Shown: positions 1 to 10,701, numbered from the stretch's first letter. The stretch is DNA of 64,000 bases from Protopterus annectens (GCF_019279795.1 NC_056738.1:402371311-402435310), one strand, 5' to 3'. The notes: generated by a model from the letters alone, not told the origin. Numbers and translations are program-made.

Positions 1-613
1 AATCTTTCCTTAAACAGGGTATCATAGGTATGATAGTTTCCAGGTCTTGAATGCTGATACCAAAGGCTTTTTAGGTACCATTGTAGTTTCCTCATATGCA
101 GTCTGGTGTATGGAATGAGAAGAATGCAGGAGGCCATGAACCCTAGAAGCTTGCAGGATTTTCTTTGCGGATAACTGGGTTCTGGTGGCTAGTTGAGAGA
201 AGTAGCCTGTCAGGTAGGCCTGTTTTTCTGGAGTAAGGAATGCCATCTGGGATACTGCGTCAAGGCTTGCTCTCAGGAATACAATTTTTTGTGTGGGGAC
301 TAGTTTTTATTTATTTTCGTTGACAGTATACCCAGGGAGGTCAGAAGGTCCTTTACAAAGGTCAGGTGCTGTAAAAGCTTTTCCCAACTGCAAATCAGGC
401 AATAGCCTAAGTAGGGGTAAATTTTAATATTTCTTTGTCTACAAAAAAGCAATGGCTGGAGACAGGCATTTTTTGAAAACTCTGGGAGCAGTGGATAAGC
501 CAAAGGGAAGTGCAGAGAACTGAAAGTGCATAGATCCTGCCCTGAAACGCATTTCCTGCAAGACTCCCTGATTGGGATGTGTAGTAGGCATCTTTTAGGT
601 CTAGGGTGGCTAA
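1..613 (-). pseudogene. DIRS-1 pol fragment (reverse transcriptase)
   Basis: Minus-strand remnant of a DIRS reverse transcriptase, from the palm/thumb into the connection region. Readable pieces include FLTPEKQAYLTGYF and YEETTMVPKK at 22-246, and the stretch around 300-635 that covers the catalytic-motif region. Where relatives read YLDD this copy is degraded. It matches DIRS-9 at 41861-42475 closely enough to be the same family. The gene enters from beyond the window edge and is cut at 613 by DIRS-2. The next part of DIRS-1 seen, at 6143, is gag and not the adjoining RT sequence, so about 1.4 kb of this host element is missing. It is a non-functional relic. Confidence 0.8.
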
Positions 614-814
614 AGTACAGTTGTGTACCTACCATAAATGTAGATGTTCAAGTGTATTCACTGTTGCAGTCATTACACTTGGGTTATCCTACTGGCAGGC
701 TACCCGCAGTCGGCCTGAATTCCAAGTCCTGGTCCGGAGTCGGTTGCTGTCACCTCTTCCCTGACGTCAGTGTGCCAGGGGTATATAAGATGCAGCAAAC
801 GCCATTTTCTTCAG
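614..814 (+). repeat. DIRS-2 left inverted terminal repeat
   Basis: Begins AGTACAGTTGTGTACC and is the inverted counterpart of 5971-6142. It has about 30 extra terminal bases that the right repeat lacks. It carries TGACGTCA at 762-769 and TATATAA at 782-788, so this copy of the promoter points into the element on the plus strand. Confidence 0.88.
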
Positions 815-972
815 TTTTTCTTGCCCCAGATGTCAGGTGCCCCCAAAAGGGTAGGCTAAAAACATTGCTTATAAAAAGCATTCACTAAAATAAACAATAC
901 CTTCATCTACAAGCAAATACACCACATAGGTTGTATAGAATAGAGAAGTACAGATAAGTCCCAGCAAAGAAA

Positions 973-1095
973 GGGGGATGGTGGGTGGGTAACCTGGACT
1001 GCAACAGTGAATACAATCGAACATTTACATTTTTGGTAGGTACACAACTGTACTATGTTCATCGTGTTTCACTGTTGCAGTCATTACACTTGGGT
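973..1095. repeat. DIRS-2 internal complementary region with G-tract
   Basis: Positions 996-1054 are the reverse complement of the left terminus and 1055-1095 the reverse complement of the right terminus, joined at ACTGTACT/ATGTTC. This is the DIRS hallmark used to rebuild the ends of the cDNA. A purine-rich G-tract lies just before it at 973-989. Confidence 0.9.
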
Positions 1096-1191
1096 TGAAT
1101 CCCAAAGCTGAGGTTGGGCGGCTGGGTCTAAATAGAGTTAGGAGTGGCTATGAGGCCCTGCAGAACTGCAGTGGCAAAGCCTGCTATGGAC

Positions 1192-2190
1192 TTAAAGAGG
1201 TACGTAGTAGTGCTTGGTAAAAGTGTGCACTGAAGTCCAAGTTGCAGCCTCCAAAATATCCTTGGTTGGTACTCCTCTGAGGAAGGCTGCTAAGGTGGCT
1301 GCTGCCCTGGTCGAATGTGGCCTAATGCCCTTAGGCACTGATTTGCCATGTTGTGCATAGCAGAAACGAATGCAGTGTCCTATCCATTTTGAAATAGTCT
1401 GCTTTGAGATGGCCTTTCCTTGTGATCCTGCAGCATATGCCACTAAAAGTTGCTCAGTCTTTCTGAAAGCTTTAGTTTTGTCCAAGTAGAAGTGCAGCTG
1501 TCTGTGTATGTCCAAAGAATGCAAAAGTCTCTCCCCTTTATTCTGGGGATTTGGATAAAAAGTAGGCAAATGAATGGTTTTGATTAAGAGCCACACTGAA
1601 TACTACATTTGGCATAAATGTTGGGTTTGTCCTTAGAGAAGCCCTGTCCGGATGGAAAATGATAAAAGGTTCCACAGCCATTAATGCCTGTAACTCTGAG
1701 ACTCTTCTTGCTGAAGTTATTGCTAGGAGCAGAGCGGTTTTCCATGAAAATAATTTTATCTCGGCTGTATTGGCTGGCTCAAAAGGAGGCAATGTGAGCT
1801 TTTCCAAGACAAAATTGAGGTCCCATACAGGTATCGGTGCTTTCCTTGGGGTCTTATGTTTTTGGCCCCTCTGAGGTTCTGCCTTAGCAGTGGATGTGAA
1901 AAAATAGGTGGTTCCGTATTGTAATGAGCTGAAATAGCAGAGGCATGGATCTTAATTGATGAGAAGGATAGGCCTTTGTCCGGCATCTCAGTTAGGTATT
2001 GTAAAATCTGAGGAATATTTGGAACAAGCAGGTCAATTCCTTGTGCCTGGTTCCAAGCACAGAATCTCTTCCATTTTTCTGCATAAGATTTTCTGGTGCT
2101 GGGCCTCCTGGCTTCCAAAATAACATCCATAACTGCTTTAGAGAGAGGTGTGTTCTGAGTGGTTACGCCATGCAGCCAGATTTAAGGTTC
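1192..2190 (-). pseudogene. DIRS-2 tyrosine recombinase, frameshifted
   Basis: The DIRS integrase that inserts circular DNA. Three overlapping frames (2130-1756, 1807-1538, 1596-1192) carry it. The N-terminal SAM-like part contains RRPSTRKSYAEKWKRFC. The catalytic domain holds the first Arg in TSARRVSELQAL, the HxxR box as HSTRAAA, and the nucleophile Tyr in FTKHYYVPL. All tetrad residues are still readable, but at least two frameshifts separate them. It starts just downstream (minus sense) of the end of pol, as in the sibling copies. Confidence 0.85.
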
Positions 2191-2226
2191 TGAGTTGGCT
2201 GTGCAGGATCCGATTGTTTTGTTGGG

Positions 2227-4185
2227 TCAGATGATGAGGAATTTGAGGGTAAAGTCTAGGCTGGGCCTTGAGACAAGCTCTTTAGGATTGGGTACCAGTG
2301 CTGGCGTGGCCAGTCTGGGGCAATCAGCATCATTTTTGGCTTCTCTTGTCTGACCTTTAGGAGTACCTTGGGGAAGAGAGCCAGTGGAGAAAAGGCATAT
2401 ACTGTAAGGGTTTTCCAACTGAATGATACAGCATCCACCTTCCATGCTTGTTTGTGATAAGTCCTTGTGCAGAATCTCTGTAGTTGGCAGTTGTGAGGGG
2501 AGGCAAATAGATCTATGTCTGGGCATCCCCATTTCCTTAACATGCTGAAGACTTGTGGATCTAGTTTCCACTCGTGAGGGTCCATGAGGTTTCTCCTTAG
2601 TTAGTCTGCCAGAGTATTGGTCTTTCCTGGCAGGAATTGTGCTTGCAGATGCACTTAAGTCAATGCTGTGCACCACAAAGTCATGGCTTGCCTGCAGAGG
2701 GGATAGGAATGTGTGCCCCCTTGCTTGTTTATGTACCACATGACTGTAGTATTGTCCGTCTTTAGCAACAGTTGTCCTGGATGGAGTAGATGCTTGAAGG
2801 CGGTCAGGGCATTCTATACAGCTAGCATCTCTTTTTGATTGATATGAAGATGCGTTTGGCTTGCGGGCCACGTGCCCTGAATACATTTTCCTGCCATGTG
2901 TGCCCCCCAGGCATAATCTGATGCATCTGTTGTTAGTGTGCCTGGCTGTGGGTAAAGTGAATGGCTGTCCCTTGTTGTGGTGACAGGCCAGTGCCCACCA
3001 TCGAAACTCCTGTTGTAGGCAGGGAATGAGGGTAATAAATGTTTCCAGGCTGTGGCAATGTTGAGTCCAAACCCTTCTTAGATACCACTGTAGCTTCCTC
3101 AAACGCAGTCTTGCATATGGAATTAGCAGAATGCAGGATCCCATGAAGACCAAAGCCTGCAGAATTTTTCTTGCAGGTAACTGGGTTTTTGTTGCCATCT
3201 TTTCGAAGTAATCAGTCAGTTGCCTTTGTTTGTCTGGCGTGAGATAAGCCATCTGGGCAGTTGTATTTAAGCTTGCACCCAGGAATATTATCTTTTGAGA
3301 GGGTACTAGTTTTGATTTCTTTTTGTTTACTGTGTACCCTAGGCAAATTAGTAATCTTTTTACAAACGCCAGATGCTTTAGTAGAATGTCCTTGTTCTCT
3401 GCTTGAATAAGGCAGTCCAAGTAGGGATAATATTCCTCTGTCTGCAAAATGCAATTACTGGTGCCAGGCATTTTGTGAAGACCCTGGCCGCAGTAGACAA
3501 GCCAAATGGCAGTGCAGTGAATTGGTAGTGCCTTGAGCCAGCTATGAATCTGAGGTATCTTCTGCAAGATTGTCTGATTGGGACATGCAGGTATGCCTCT
3601 GAGGTCCAAAGTTACGAGCCAAGCCATCTTGCCCAGCATGGGCAGAAGTTGCTGCAGTGTCAACATTTTGAATTTTGGAACGTCCAGAAAAGTATTTAGA
3701 ATAGACAGGTCCAGTATTGGTCTCCATGCTTTGTCCTTTCTGGGTACCAAGAAAAGCCTTGAGTAAAATCCCTGTCCCTGCTCTTGCTGTGGTACTCACT
3801 GAATAGCCCTCATGTCCATGAGAGATGAAATTTGCTTTTGTGCCTCTGCCCATTGATTGTGTTGCAGGTCTGGCATACCTTTTGCCTTTGGAAGGGTGTG
3901 AAAGTAGAGCCTGTAGTCCTGAGAAACAATATTCAGTACCCATATGTCCTGGGTGATCATGTGCCAATTTTGTGAAAAAAGTGCTAGCTTTCCCCCTAAG
4001 GGTGCTGCCAAAAGGTAAGTGCTTGGCATTGGCAGTGGGAAGTCATTGGGACTGTTTCCTATATTGTTGTGATTTGTCTTCTCCGCTTTTGGAGGTAGAA
4101 GCACCCCATTGTTTAGGCCTGTATGAGCTTTGGGGCTGAGATCTGCCTCTAGGGTGTCTGTATCTGCCTCTTTGTGGCCTGACAC
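2227..4185 (-). pseudogene. DIRS-2 pol (RT, RNase H, methyltransferase-like)
   Basis: RT motifs WRPILDLS and VTLDL are visible near 3750-3600. The catalytic box reads YLDC near 3410-3425 in place of YLDD: one Asp codon is cleanly missing, which should abolish polymerase activity. Downstream come the RNase H region and the C-terminal domain with DLFASP and LIAPDWP, the part annotated as methyltransferase-like in DIRS elements. One frame stays open for 507 codons (3750-2227) but crosses from the RT frame into another frame at RNase H. Frameshifts are also present at 3212-3454 and 3542-3967. Confidence 0.82.
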
Positions 4186-4199
4186 TGGAAAGGACCAAT

Positions 4200-5821
4200 T
4201 TTTAGGCGGAAAGTTCCTGCTAAATCTGGGTGGCTGAACCTGTAAGAAATTCTTTACTGTCTCTGCATAGATTTCACTTTAGCCTCCAATTTAACACCTC
4301 TTCTGCCTTAACACCAAAGTATCATGCTGTAATGCAGCATCCAATAATTTTGCTTTAACATGATCAGACAGATTCTGTTCCTTTAACCAAGCATGCCTTC
4401 GAATGACAGAGCCTGTAAAGAAGCCCTGCAAGAGGCTTCTAGTGAATCAAAACCACATTGCGAAGTATGCTTTCCCACTTGTTCAGCTGCATGCAATAAA
4501 TCTTGCATTTCCTTGTTTTGAAGACATTCAGAGTTTGTCAGCATTTTCTGTTTTAGCAGAGACATTAGGTACTGCTGATATGTAAGCATATGAAACTGGC
4601 AATTTAATGCCCTTACAGCCAAAGTAGCAGAGGTGTAAACATTTTTCCCCCATCTGTCCAGTGCTTTAGAATCCCTATCAGAGGGGACAGGGTTTTTGCA
4701 GTGGAAGCCTTGACCCCTTTGGGACTCTGAGATATAGTTTCTGGGTCAGCAGCAGGGTTTTTATATAGAAATTTATGTGAATCCGGAACCCTGTAGTACC
4801 TATCTGGCTTAACTGGTGTAGGGGGTAAAGAGTCAGGAGACAGACTGCACTATGAAAATTCATCTACAATGTCTAGTACAGGTGGAATAGAGAGAGGTCT
4901 GTGTTGAGGCAATAAAAGAAAATCTCTGAGCCTTTTCGTAGATTCTGAATAATCTTGGCTCTCCCAGTGGAAATGCTCCCTCATGGTGTGTAGGGTTTAC
5001 CCAAAAGAATAGTCCTCAGGAGGAGAGGCTGAAGGGATAGATTCTTCAGCATCAGAGTCCTCATAGGGAGCAAGAGAGTATCCCTGTTCTGAAGAGGAGT
5101 CAGATGAAATGGAAACCTGATCAAAGGAATCATATTCAGTGTCTTGCCTAGGCCTTTTATCAGGAGGGGGATGGGAACCCCTGATCAAAGTAATTAGGTC
5201 TTCGGCCATTTTGAGCATCTGTTTCTTAGGCATGGAAGTCTGTCCAGGAGAATGCTGTACTTGTTTCTTTGTCTTTAAAGTTGTATTAGTCTGTCTTGGA
5301 TGCTGAGGTTGGCTTGATATAAAGCTGTGTAGGTCTGAAAACACCCTCAGAAGCCGATGCCTGCTCAGCGGCGTCCGGACCCATCTGAGGGATTAGTTTC
5401 CGAAGGCCCAATACCTTGAGTATCCAGAGGCCTAGTTGTCTCCACATGGGAGTCGGAAGCGGCCTGTGGCTCTGAGGTAGTAGGTGTCAGGGGCTGCGAA
5501 AGCGCCTCACTGCGAACCGGCGACTGGCCTACAGGAGGGCTTTGTCGTCGGTTTTAGCCTCGGATGCGTGTCCTTTTCTTTTTCCTTGCACTTTTTATGA
5601 ACTCTGGTCGGCTGTTCCGATGGCATTATACAGTTAAACTTTCAGCCAAAGTAATGAAATGCAAAATCGTACAGACGCTTAATAGTGCGTTGGTTAAATC
5701 TAGCACAAAACCGACAACTAGCAACGTTGTGGTCAGGGACTAGGCAAGGAATACAGTAAGAATGAAAATCCTTATGAGGTATTTGCTTCCAAGAAATACA
5801 ACTGTAAACTTTTTCTGACAT
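4200..5821 (-). pseudogene. DIRS-2 gag
   Basis: Gag-like ORF1 starting at ATG 5821 (MSEKV). The N-terminal zinc motif is damaged: the segment reads CISWKQIPHKDFHSYC where siblings have CxxCGKQIPH, so one Cys is lost, while the later CIPC and CRFC pairs remain. An acidic serine-rich middle (5344-4997, with YEDSDAEESIPSASPPED) and the conserved C-terminal core (RALNCQFHMLTYQQYL, 4622-4383) follow in different frames. Multiple frameshifts make it a pseudogene. Confidence 0.8.
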
Positions 5822-5970
5822 TGGTCTGGAGCAAGAAGAGAGTTTCCCCAACGGGGTACTTAGCTTTATTGAAGACTTCGGATCTGAAATTCAATTTCGA
5901 AAATCTCAGGAGTCGGCCGAAAGGCACTTGGCGAACTGCTTTTGCTTCGGGCACCGCGCGGCAAGAAAGA

Positions 5971-6142
5971 CTGAAGAAAATGGCGTCCGCTGCATCTTAT
6001 ATACCTCTGGCGCACTGATGTCAGGGAAGAGGCGACAGCAACAGACGCCGGACCAGGACTTTGGAATTTAAGCTGACTGCGGGTAGCCTGCCAGCAGGAT
6101 AACCCAAGTGTAATGACTGCAACAGTGAAACACAATGAACAT
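5971..6142 (-). repeat. DIRS-2 right inverted terminal repeat (5' end)
   Basis: Inverted copy of 614-814, ending GAACAT at 6142. Read on the minus strand it is the element's 5' end and carries a TATA-like ATATAA at 5998-6003, upstream of the gag ATG at 5821. Confidence 0.88.
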
Positions 6143-6197
6143 CATCGGACTCCTGTTCAGATAAAACTACTGGGGACAAGTCTTTTTCTTTTGGAAG

Positions 6198-6211
6198 GGG
6201 TAGCCTGGCTT
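6198..6211. repeat. Target-site duplication of V-SINE, left
   Basis: GGGTAGCCTGGCTT here is repeated at 6524-6537 on the other side of the SINE. DIRS-9 has the same sequence once at about 54500-54513, giving the empty site. Confidence 0.88.
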
Positions 6212-6523
6212 CAACTTTTTCTTTCGACTTTTCCCGGTTAGGGGTCGCCACAGAGGATCACCGCCCGCTCATGACTGGCAGTGGAGTTTTACGGTGTCGA
6301 GTTGCCAGCCCAGCGCCTAACCTTCCACAGAAGGCACACACATGCAGGCACTCACACCCAGGGCCAGTTTAGTGTGTTCAATCCACCTACAGCATGTCTT
6401 TGGGATGTGGGAGGAAACCGGAGCACCCAGAGGAAACCCACGCGACCACAGGGAGGACATGCAGACTCCGCACAGAAGGCACCCCAGCTGAGGATCGAAC
6501 CAGAGAACCTCTTGCTGTGAGGC
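6212..6523 (-). mobile_element. HE1/DANA-type V-SINE
   Basis: A tRNA-derived SINE in reverse orientation. On the minus strand it starts at CGCCTCACAGCAAG with a B-box-like GGTTCGATCC, so the tRNA head is truncated before the A box. It continues through the conserved V-SINE centre (the complement of GGAGGAAACCGGAGCACCC, around 6410-6430) and ends in the 3' tail CTGTGGCGACCCCTAACCGG. Such elements are widespread in fishes and other vertebrates and are mobilised by a partner LINE. It is flanked by a perfect 14-bp target duplication. The family name rests on recalled resemblance. Confidence 0.82.
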
Positions 6524-6537
6524 GGGTAGCCTGGCTT
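6524..6537. repeat. Target-site duplication of V-SINE, right
   Basis: Second copy of GGGTAGCCTGGCTT, immediately after the truncated tRNA-like head of the SINE. Confidence 0.88.
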
Positions 6538-7310
6538 TCCCTAATAAGCATAAACAAGGTCTTCCGCCATTTTAAGCATTTGAGATTGAGGCATGGAAAC
6601 AAATGCCTGAGCTTGGGTCATCTGTTTTTTAGGTGTACTTCGTACCCTGGGCCTCAGAAACTCAAAGTTTTAGAAGGAACTGAAGACGTGAAATAAGTAG
6701 TTGGTTTGTGTAGAGTACCATTAATGCGAAGAACTTCCTCAGAAGCCGGTGTCTGCTCAGCAGCTCCAGACCCATCTAAGGTAGAGACATCCGCAGGATC
6801 CTTAGTCAAAGAAAAGTCTCGTAGCATACCAGACTCCGAACGGGTCTCGGTAGCGGTCTGCGGATCCACAGAAGCAGGCATCAGGGGCTGCGAAAGTGCC
6901 TCACTGAGGACCAGAGAACTGACGACTAGCTTAACGGAAGCTTTGTCGGCAGTTTTGGACCTGTGCGGTCTGTCTTTATCCTTACGTTTTTTCAGAAGAT
7001 CGGTAGTCAGATGGCTTACCGAAGCCATATCGGAATACGAGAAAGGACAGCGAAAACATTTACCTACAATAATGGTCTGGGCCTAAACAGGTGATGCAGT
7101 AAGAATGGAAGTCTCGGTGGGGTATTTGCTTTCCACAGGTGAGACAATTGTTAATTTTTTCTGACATCAGTTAGAGCAAGAAAAAAGGATCCCCAATGGG
7201 GTTAATTAGCTTTAGAAGACTTCAACTTCAATTCGGAAATGAATACTCTGGTATCAGCCGACCGGCACTCATGCGAACTGCTTCTGCTTTGGGCTCCTTG
7301 GCAAGAAAGA

Positions 7311-7482
7311 CTGATGTAATGGCACTGGCTGCCTGATTTTATACCACTGACGACCTGACGTCAGTCCTGGAACGACAGCGACTGACGCAGAAATACTAAG
7401 CCCTCTGGCATTCGGGCCAACTGAGGGCCTCCTCTGGCAGGATAACCCAAGTGTGATGACTGCAACAGTGAAACACAAAGAA
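7311..7482 (-). repeat. DIRS-1 right inverted terminal repeat (5' end)
   Basis: Matches the right repeat of DIRS-9 (55305-55475). Contains a TATA box (complement TTTATA at 7338-7343) preceded on the minus strand by TGACGTCA at 7356-7363. The last bases read AAAGAA before DIRS-3 begins, so the terminal CAT was displaced by that insertion. Confidence 0.8.
7338..7363 (-). promoter_or_regulatory. DIRS-1 TATA box with CRE-like site
   Basis: TGACGTCA (7356-7363) followed on the minus strand by TATAAA (7343-7338), a 12-bp gap. The same pair recurs in sibling repeats. The palindrome is the known ATF/CREB-type site; use here is inferred. Confidence 0.55.
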
Positions 7483-7686
7483 ATTACAGTTGTGTACACT
7501 TACAATAAATGTAGATGTTGAGTGTATTCACTGTTGCAGTCATCACATTTGGGTTATCTGCCTGCAGGTAGCCCTCAGCTGGCCTGAATACCAGTCTCTT
7601 CGGATTTCTGCATCGGATGCTGTCGCTTCTTCCATGACATCAGATCGTCAGGGGTATAAAAACATGCAGCCAAAGTCATTACATCA
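7483..7686 (+). repeat. DIRS-3 left inverted terminal repeat
   Basis: Starts ATTACAGTTGTGTACAC, nearly identical to the left end of DIRS-7 at 26588. Contains TGACATCA and TATAAA (7665-7670) facing inward on the plus strand. Its right-hand partner is missing. Confidence 0.85.
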
Positions 7687-7813
7687 GTTTTTCTTGCCCC
7701 AGATGTCAGGTGCTCCCACAACAGGAAGCAATTATATGGTATGGAAAATCCCCGGCAAAGAGCAAATCCACATAAGCCATACAAGGAGGAAAGGTAAAAG
7801 TCAAGACATGTCA

Positions 7814-7926
7814 GGGGGCTGGAGGGAGGGTAACCAGGACTGCAACAGTGAATACGCTCGAACATCTACGTTTATGTTAAGTGCACACAACTCTATGTTT
7901 CACTGTTGCAGTCATCACATTTGGGT
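7814..7926. repeat. DIRS-3 ICR with G-tract
   Basis: G-rich tract 7814-7830, then 7837-7926 carries complements of both ends of the element fused at about 7893. The second half (TGTTTCACTGTTGCAGTC) preserves the sequence of the lost right end. Confidence 0.85.
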
Positions 7927-7974
7927 TGATTCCCAAAGCTAAGAAAGGGTTGAGGTAGTTAGAGGATTAGGGCT

Positions 7975-9130
7975 AGCAATAAGGCCCTGTAAGAGTGCTG
8001 CGGTAAATCCAGCTCTGGATTTAGAAAAGATAGGCAGGTGGTAATGCTTGGTGAAAGTATGTACAGAGCTACAGGTTTCAGCTTTCAGGACGTCCCTGGT
8101 AGGGACTCCTCTGAGAAATGCAGTAGAGGTAGATGCAGCCTTGGTGGAATGTGTTCTTATCCCCTGTGGGGTAGGTTTTCCATGGTGTTTGTAGCAGAAA
8201 TGGATGCAATGTGCTATCCATTCGGAAATGGTTTGCTTTGAAATGGCCTTCCCCTCGGCCCCTGCAGCAAAACTAACTAGCAGCTGGGTCAGATTTTCTG
8301 TGAGGCTTGGTCCTGTCCAAATAGAATCTAAGCTGTGTACATCCAGAGAATGCAGTATCCTTTCCCCTTTATTCTGAGGATTAAGGAAAAAGTAGGCAAA
8401 TGAATGGCCTGGTTTAGAGCCACACTAGAGACCACCTTGGGCATAAAGGATGGATTAGTCCAGAGGGAAACCCTGTCCGCTTGGAAGATAATGAAGGGTT
8501 CCCACTGCCATGAGGACCTGCAGTTCAGACACTCTTCATGCTAGCTAGTGATGTCTACAAGTAAAGTGATTTTCCAAGAAAGGAATTTCAACTCTGCTGT
8601 AGCAGCTGGTTCAAAGTGTGGGGGGGGAGTGAGTTTTTCCAGTACAAAGTTAAGGTCCCAGGCTGGAGTGGGAGCCCTCCTTGGGGGGGGGGGTCAAATT
8701 TTTGGGCCCTCTAAGGAATTGTTTCAGCAGGGGATGAGAGAAGAGGGGTGGCTCAGTATTATAATGTGCTGATATGGCAGAGGCATGAATCTTAATTGAT
8801 GAGAAAGATAGGCCCTTGTGGAGCATTTCTGTTAAATCTAGAATATGAGGTAAGCTGGGCACCGTTGTGACCATCCCCTGAGCCTGGCTTCAGGAACAGT
8901 ATCTTTTCCACTTTTCTGAAAAGGATTTTCTAGTACTAGGCCTCCTTGCCTCAAGAATGACATCCAGCACCTGCTTACTGAAGGTTGCTAGAGGTGAGGT
9001 CAGGGAATTACCTAGGCTGTAAGGTTGAGGGTTTGAAGCGGAGGATGCAGAATCTGGCCCGCCTGCTGGGACAGAGGGGATGGGATCTGAGGCAGGTGCC
9101 AAGGTTGTAGCACTGGCAGACTGGGCAAAA
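7975..9130 (-). pseudogene. DIRS-3 tyrosine recombinase, degraded
   Basis: Recombinase region with RRPSTRKSFSEKWKRYC near 8950-8895 and an SSIKIHASAISAHYN block at about 8800-8755. The HxxR box reads HSTK (about 8137-8148), so the second catalytic Arg is replaced by Lys. Several frameshifts and a G-run at 8688-8694 further break the frame. Confidence 0.78.
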
Positions 9131-10356
9131 GGGGGTACCAGTGCTGCTGTGGCAAATCTGGTGAAATCAGTATTGTCCTTTGCTTGTCCTGTTTGATCTT
9201 TAGTAGAACCTTCAAGAGGAGAGGCAGAGGGGGAAAGGCATAAACTGAGAGGCTTTCCCAGGTAAAGGACAGGGCATTCACTTTCCAAGCTTGACTATGT
9301 GGAGTTCTGGTTCAGAATTTGTTAAATTGGTAGTCCTAAGGGGAGGCAAACAGTCTACACCTCTGTGGTTCCCCATTTGTTCCTCAAGAGCTTGAATATT
9401 TTGGGTTCCTGTTTCCATTCGTGTGGGTCCATGAGATTTTTGCTCAAGTCTTCTGCCAGTGAATTTTGTTTGCCTGGCAGGAATTGAGCTTGTATGTTCA
9501 CTTGGTAGCTAAAGGCTGTGTTCCACAGAGTCATGGCTAGTCTGCAGTGGGGGTAGGAATGGGTTCCCCCCTGCTTGTTTATGTACCACAACTGTGGTGT
9601 TGTCCGTCTTTACCAACAGTTGTCCTGGAAGAGCAAGGTCTCTGAAGGCTGTCAGTGCATTCTGTACAGCTAACATTTCTTTCTGATTGATACACAGGTG
9701 CATCTGTTTTGGGTTGCATTTGCCATGAATGCACTGCCCTGCCATGTGAGCCCCCCATGCACAGTCTGATGAGTGTTAGGGTTTGGGCGGCAGGGAGTAG
9801 AGTGAAAGAGTCCTTTGTGGTTGCAGGCCTCTGCCCACCAAAGAAACTCTGCCCTTAGACACTGAATGATAGGAATTGTTTCCAGGTCCTGAGAATGTTG
9901 ACACCATAGACTTTTTAGATACCATTGAAGTTTCCTCATATGCAGTCTTGCATATGGAATTAACAGAATGCAAGAGGCCATGAACCCCCGAGCTTGCAGT
10001 ATTTTCTTTGCAGATAGCTGGGTTTTTGTGGCCAGTAGGTTGAAGTAAGTTGTCAAATAAATTTGTTTCTCTACAGTGAGGAATGTCATCAGGGAAGTTG
10101 TGTTCAAGCTTGCTCCCAGGAATACAATCTGTTGGCAGGGTACTAGGTGTGATTTATTTTCGTTGATGGTATACCCCAGTAAAGTTAGAAGTCTCTTTAC
10201 AAATGCCAGGTGCTGTAATAGCAAGTCCTGAATCAGGCAATTGTCCAAGTATGGGTAAATCTGAATACTTCTCTGCCTGCAAAAAGCAATGGCTGAAGGT
10301 AGGCACTATGTGAATACCCTGGGTGCAGTAGATAAGCCAAAGGGAAGTGCAAAGAA
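9012..10356 (-). pseudogene. DIRS-3 pol, 3' part
   Basis: Carries the RT thumb (FLTVEKQIYLTTYF), RNase H (MLAVQNALTAFRDLALPGQL and KTDNTTVVVHKQ) and the methyltransferase-like end. The RT catalytic box reads YLDN (10239-10250) because the second Asp codon is Asn. DIRS-4 cuts the gene at 10356/15884, inside the FGLSTAP segment of RT; the host sequence rejoins exactly across the insert. Confidence 0.82.
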
Positions 10357-10556
10357 AGTACAGTTTTGTACCTACCATAAATGTAGATGTCCGATAGGTA
10401 TGCATCTGCAGTCATAACATATGGGTTGTCCTGCCTCAGGTAGCCCTTCGGTCGGCCGGATTCCAAAGTCTGGGTCTGGCCTCGGCTGATGTCGCACTTT
10501 CCCCGACGTCAGAGCGTCTGGGGTATAAAAGCATCAGCCGACGCCATTTTCCTCAG
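10357..10556 (+). repeat. DIRS-4 left inverted terminal repeat
   Basis: Starts AGTACAGTTTTGTACC. The part after the first 33 or so bases is the reverse complement of 15712-15883. Contains a GGGTATAAAAGC TATA box facing right. Confidence 0.9.
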
Positions 10557-10701
10557 CAGGTGCCCTCTACGAAGGCTAAATTTGGATAAATGCTGAAAAG
10601 TTCCAAGCATTTGCAAATTATATACATGAATAAACAAATACACCATAATAGATTCCCCCAGCTAGCTAAAAGAGGGGTAAGCACCCTAGGAATACCAAAG
10701 A

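Larger units (their letters stand above)
614..6142 (-). mobile_element. DIRS-2, full-length DIRS retrotransposon
   Basis: A 5.5-kb element with matching inverted ends (614-814 and 5971-6142), an ICR at 996-1095, and gag, pol and recombinase regions in the standard DIRS order on the minus strand. The 3' untranslated part between the left repeat and the recombinase (815-1190) holds only the G-rich tract and the ICR. Several frameshifts and stops break every gene, so it is dead as an autonomous element. Its two flanks are discordant: DIRS-1 RT on the left and DIRS-1 gag on the right. Confidence 0.9.
6143..7166 (-). pseudogene. DIRS-1 gag N-terminal part, SINE-interrupted
   Basis: Start codon at 7166 (the complement of CAT in TTTTCTGACATC), as in all sibling gags. 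The Cys-rich start and the acidic Ser/Pro-rich section (7028-6654, with SSLVLSEALSQPL) are recognisable. The V-SINE at 6212-6523 and several frameshifts break it. The uninterrupted version of the SINE site is seen in DIRS-9 at 54495-54520. Confidence 0.7.
6143..7482 (-). mobile_element. DIRS-1, 5' portion
   Basis: The 5' end and N-terminal gag of the older DIRS that hosts DIRS-2. It resumes at 6143 with sequence matching 43903-43922 plus 54467 onward of DIRS-9, and ends near 7482 in its right inverted repeat. A V-SINE interrupts it at 6212-6523. DIRS-3 is inserted about three bases before the expected GAACAT terminus. Confidence 0.82.

Noticed and set aside
6498-6523. Possible tRNA gene at the head of the SINE
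   Set aside because: Only a B-box-like GGTTCGATCC is present; the 5' half of a tRNA is missing and it lies inside a retroposed SINE.
6281-6696. Plus-strand open frames over the SINE region
   Set aside because: They translate the SINE antisense strand and adjoining gag antisense; the nucleotide match to a V-SINE explains the sequence.
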